NCBI GenBank assembly: GCA_020848655.1
Contig: JADLHU010000086.1
Location: 1-64,000, forward strand
Length of the DNA stretch: 64,000 bases
Origin: Novosphingobium sp.
GTDB lineage: Bacteria; Pseudomonadota; Alphaproteobacteria; Sphingomonadales; Sphingomonadaceae
Reading direction: 5' to 3'
The notes under the pieces: model-generated
The model's input: the letters and a program-made list of their open reading frames with translations, nothing else
Told to the model about the DNA's origin: nothing
Databases searched by the model: none
Shown here: one piece after another, positions 60,650-64,000 of the stretch
Position numbering within the stretch: the first letter of the stretch is position 1
How the letters are laid out: every line of letters starts with the position of its first letter
Made by a program: the position numbers and the translations under genes

Positions 60650-62815
60650 ATGGAACGCGTTCGAATCCTTGTCTTCAATGCGGCGCTGAGCGCGCTGGAT
60701 TACCGCGTCCCGCCCGGAATGACGGTGGTGCCCGGCTCGGTCGTGCTCGCCCCGCTGGGGCCGCGCCAGATCGTCGGCATCGTCTGGGATGAAGGACGCC
60801 TGGCGGCCGGCGATGTTCCCGAGGCCAAGCTGCGCCCGCTGATCGAAGTGCTGCCGGTGCCGCCGCTGCGCCCGGCCCTGCGCCGCCTGATCGAATGGAC
60901 CGCCGATTATTACTGCGCCTCGCTGGCCTCGGTCGCGCGCATGGCGCTGTCGAGCAGCGCGGCGCTGAAGGGCGGCGGCACGATGACCGAATATCGCCTG
61001 ACCGGCGCGGAGCCAGCGCGCCTCACCCCGCAGCGCGCCGCCGCGATGGACGCGCTGGCCGGCGAGCAGGCGACGATCCGCGAACTGGCCGAGATCGCCG
61101 GCGTTTCCGACGGCGTGCTGCGCGGCATGGTCGGCGCGGGGCTGCTCGAACCGGTGACGGTGGACATCGATCGCCCCTACCCCCGCGCCCGGCCCGATTT
61201 TTCCACGCCCGATCTCAACGAAGGCCAGCGCGCCGCCGCCGATGCCTTCGTCGCCGCCACGCGAAGCGGCGGCTTTGCCCCCTTCCTGCTCGATGGCGTG
61301 ACCGGATCGGGCAAGACCGAATGCTATTTCGAAGCCATGGCCGCCGCCATCACCGCCGGCCAGCAGGTGCTGGTGCTGCTGCCCGAAATCGCGCTGACCG
61401 AAAATTTCCTGCGCCGCTTCGAACACCGCTTCGGCGTGCCGCCGGTGCTGTGGCATTCCTCGCTCAAATCCACCGAACGGCGGCGTGCCTGGCGTGCGAT
61501 CGCGTCTGGGCAGGCCCAGGTCATCGTAGGGGCGCGCTCTGCCCTGTTTCTACCCTATCTCAACCTCGGTCTGATCGTGGTCGACGAAGCGCACGAAACC
61601 TCGTTCAAGCAGGACGAAGGGGTGCGCTACAACGCCCGCGACGTGGCCGTGATCCGCGCCCGGTTCGAGAAGATCCCGGTGATCCTGGCCAGCGCCACCC
61701 CGGCGCTCGAATCGATGCACCTGGCCGATACCGGGGTCTATCGCCGCATCGCCCTGCCCGATCGCTTCGGCGGCGCGCAACTGCCTGAAATCTCTATACT
61801 TGATCTGCGCGAGGAAGCGCCGGAACGCGGGCGCTGGCTGGCCCCCCGGCTGGTCGCCGAAATGCGCGAGCGGCTGGCCCGCGGCGAACAGTCGCTGCTG
61901 TTCCTCAACCGCCGCGGCTATGCCCCGCTGACGTTGTGCCGCCACTGCGGCTATCGCTTCCAGTGCCCCAATTGCACGGCCTGGCTGGTCGAGCATCGCC
62001 TGTCGCGCCGGCTGGCCTGCCACCACTGCGGCCACGAAGCCCCCGTGCCCGATGCCTGCCCCGAATGCGGCACCGGCGATTGCTTGGTCGCCTGCGGCCC
62101 CGGCGTGGAGCGCATCGCCGACGAAGTGGCCGAACTGCTGCCCGGCGCGCGCGTTGCCGTGGTGACATCGGACACGCTTAACAGCCCTGAAAAGGTTGCA
62201 GAATTCGTCGCGGCGGCGGAAGAAAAGCTGATCGACGTGATCGTCGGCACGCAGTTGGTGACCAAGGGCTATCACTTCCCCGAACTGACGCTGGTGGGCG
62301 TGGTCGATGCCGACCTGGGGCTGGAAGGCGGAGACTTGCGCGCGGCGGAACGCACCTACCAGCAAGTCGCCCAGGTCGCCGGGCGCGCCGGGCGGGGCGA
62401 GAAGCCGGGCGAAGTGCTGATCCAGACGCGCCACCCCGAAGCGGCCGTCATCGCCGCGCTGGCATCGGGGAACCGCGATGCCTTCTATGCCGCCGAAACC
62501 GAAGGCCGCCGCGATGCCGGCGCGCCGCCGTTCGGGCGCTGGGCGGCGATCATCGTCTCGTCCGAGGACGAAACCGAAGCACGCGACTGCGCCCGCGCCA
62601 TCGGCGGATCGCGGCCCGATCATCCCGACGTGGCGATCCTGGGCCCGGCGCCCGCCCCGCTCTCGCTGCTGCGCGGGCGCTATCGCTATCGCCTGCTCAT
62701 CAACGCGCGGAGATCGGCCGAATTGCAGTCCATCATCCGCGAATGGCTGGGCCGTTTCACCTTCCCGGCCAGCCTGCGCGTCAGCGTCGATATCGATCCC
62801 TACAGTTTCGTCTGA
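60650..62815 (+). CDS. priA: Primosomal protein N' (replication restart helicase PriA)
   Basis: FLLDGVTGSGKTECYFEAM, VDEAHETSFKQDEGVRYNARDVAVIR, zinc cluster CRHCGYRFQCPNC...CHHCGHEAPVPDACPECG. Confidence 0.97.
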   Translation: MERVRILVFNAALSALDYRVPPGMTVVPGSVVLAPLGPRQIVGIVWDEGRLAAGDVPEAKLRPLIEVLPVPPLRPALRRLIEWTADYYCASLASVARMALSSSAALKGGGTMTEYRLTGAEPARLTPQRAAAMDALAGEQATIRELAEIAGVSDGVLRGMVGAGLLEPVTVDIDRPYPRARPDFSTPDLNEGQRAAADAFVAATRSGGFAPFLLDGVTGSGKTECYFEAMAAAITAGQQVLVLLPEIALTENFLRRFEHRFGVPPVLWHSSLKSTERRRAWRAIASGQAQVIVGARSALFLPYLNLGLIVVDEAHETSFKQDEGVRYNARDVAVIRARFEKIPVILASATPALESMHLADTGVYRRIALPDRFGGAQLPEISILDLREEAPERGRWLAPRLVAEMRERLARGEQSLLFLNRRGYAPLTLCRHCGYRFQCPNCTAWLVEHRLSRRLACHHCGHEAPVPDACPECGTGDCLVACGPGVERIADEVAELLPGARVAVVTSDTLNSPEKVAEFVAAAEEKLIDVIVGTQLVTKGYHFPELTLVGVVDADLGLEGGDLRAAERTYQQVAQVAGRAGRGEKPGEVLIQTRHPEAAVIAALASGNRDAFYAAETEGRRDAGAPPFGRWAAIIVSSEDETEARDCARAIGGSRPDHPDVAILGPAPAPLSLLRGRYRYRLLINARRSAELQSIIREWLGRFTFPASLRVSVDIDPYSFV

Positions 62816-62840
62816 GGCCGCCCGCCAAGCCTGCCTGCGC

Positions 62841-63923
62841 TCAATCGCCCCGTTCGCGCTTCAGCAGTTCGCGCTTGATCGCCAGGCCATAGGCATAGCC
62901 GCCCAGGCTGCCATCGGCGCGGATCACGCGGTGACAGGGGATCAGCACCGCCACGTTGTTCGCGCCATTGGCCGATCCCGCCGCGCGCACCGCGCCGGGA
63001 TTGCCCACGGCGGCGGCGATCTGCGCGTAACTGCGCGTCTCGCCCGGCGGAATCCGGCGCAGTTCGCGCCACACCGCTTCCTGGAAAGCCGTGCCCTGCA
63101 CGTCGAGCGGGATGTGCGGCGAATCGCCCGGCTGCTCGACCGCGGCGACGACATTTTCCAGCAGCGCGGCAAAGTCCGCGCCGCCTTCGCGCAAGTCAGC
63201 ATGGGGAAAGCGCGCGGCAAGATCGGCCCCGGTTTCGTGGAAAGACAGCCGGCAGACACCCTTGTCGGTCGCCGCCACCAGCATCGGCCCCAGCGAGGTG
63301 GGCACCACCGCCCAGCGGATCACCACGCCCCGACCGCCATCGCGCCAGGCCGAAGGCGCCATGCCCAGCCGCCCCTCGCTGGCCGCATAGAAGCGCGACG
63401 GGCCGGAAAAGCCGGCGTCATAGACCGCATCGGTCACCCGCCCGCCGGCGCTGAGCGCGTCCGCCGCGCGCTCCAGCCGCAGCGCGCGCACGAAGGCGGC
63501 CGGCGACAGGCCGACCGCACGCTTGAACAGGCGCTGGAAATGCGCGGGCGAATAGCCGGTCAGCGCCGCCAGTTCGGCCAGCGGCACCGTAGCCTCGGCC
63601 GCTCGCAACCGCGCAATGGCCTGCGCCACGGCGGCCTCGTCGCGCGCCGCCGCATCGGGGCGGCAGCGCAGGCAGGCGCGCAATCCCGCCGCCTCGGCCT
63701 CGGCCGGGGTGGCATAGAACGCCACGTTCTCGCGCCGGGGCGGCCGGGCCGGGCACGATGGGCGGCAATAGATCCCGGTCGAATGCACCCCCATCACGAA
63801 GACCCCGTCGAAGCGCCGGTCCCGGGCCAGCGCGATGCGCCAGCGCGCCGCGTCATCGGCGGGGCACGGGGTATCGGCGGCAGGTTCGGGTGTAGCTTCG
63901 GGATGCATGGTGGACAGATACAT
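62841..63923 (-). CDS. ada: Ada bifunctional methyltransferase/transcriptional activator
   Basis: GIYCRPSCPARPPRRENVAFY...CLRCRP, AraC-type HTH, IPCHRVIRADGSLGGYAYG. Confidence 0.95.
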   Translation of the reverse strand: MYLSTMHPEATPEPAADTPCPADDAARWRIALARDRRFDGVFVMGVHSTGIYCRPSCPARPPRRENVAFYATPAEAEAAGLRACLRCRPDAAARDEAAVAQAIARLRAAEATVPLAELAALTGYSPAHFQRLFKRAVGLSPAAFVRALRLERAADALSAGGRVTDAVYDAGFSGPSRFYAASEGRLGMAPSAWRDGGRGVVIRWAVVPTSLGPMLVAATDKGVCRLSFHETGADLAARFPHADLREGGADFAALLENVVAAVEQPGDSPHIPLDVQGTAFQEAVWRELRRIPPGETRSYAQIAAAVGNPGAVRAAGSANGANNVAVLIPCHRVIRADGSLGGYAYGLAIKRELLKRERGD

Positions 63924-64000
63924 GGCAGCGCTCCTCGTGAAGGCAAGCCTGCCCTGATCACGGCAGCGGCGCGTCCCGCGCCTTGCGATCAAACCGGACG

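Overview
High-GC alphaproteobacterial chromosome segment, most like a sphingomonad (Novosphingobium/Sphingobium-type) from gene content and repeat style; this assignment is by recognition, not a search. Most of the window is conserved housekeeping: a two-component system, Uup and EttA ABC-F proteins, SecD/SecF/YajC, AroQ, class I LysRS, PlsX/FabH/IHF-alpha, CysS, CobT, transaldolase, PriA, Ada and three tRNAs. The accessory part is a catabolic island of about 17 kb (10.5-27.9 kb), bordered on one side by tRNA-Pro(GGG). It encodes a PQQ quinohemoprotein dehydrogenase, a TonB receptor, an AraC-type regulator, a SnoaL-like protein, maleylacetate reductase, an intradiol (hydroxyquinol-type) dioxygenase, an SDR, a small IacB-like protein, an acyl-CoA-dehydrogenase-fold (IacA-like) oxygenase, a MarR regulator, an aldehyde dehydrogenase, a Rieske oxygenase alpha/beta pair, an amidase and a 2-keto-4-pentenoate-hydratase-family enzyme. 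The combination (A, B, C, D, E, H, I and R types) resembles an indole-3-acetate catabolic (iac) locus, split into several divergent units and fused to a hydroxyquinol/maleylacetate lower pathway. A palindrome TTCAnnTGAA (mostly TTCACGTGAA) sits upstream of three of these units and once inside the amidase gene, suggesting a MarR (IacR-like) regulon. Other points of interest are a solo GTA-type holin gene, a histidine-kinase-like protein with an eroded ATPase domain, two REP/BIME-like inverted-repeat elements, and a dispersed hairpin repeat whose loop is inverted between two copies.
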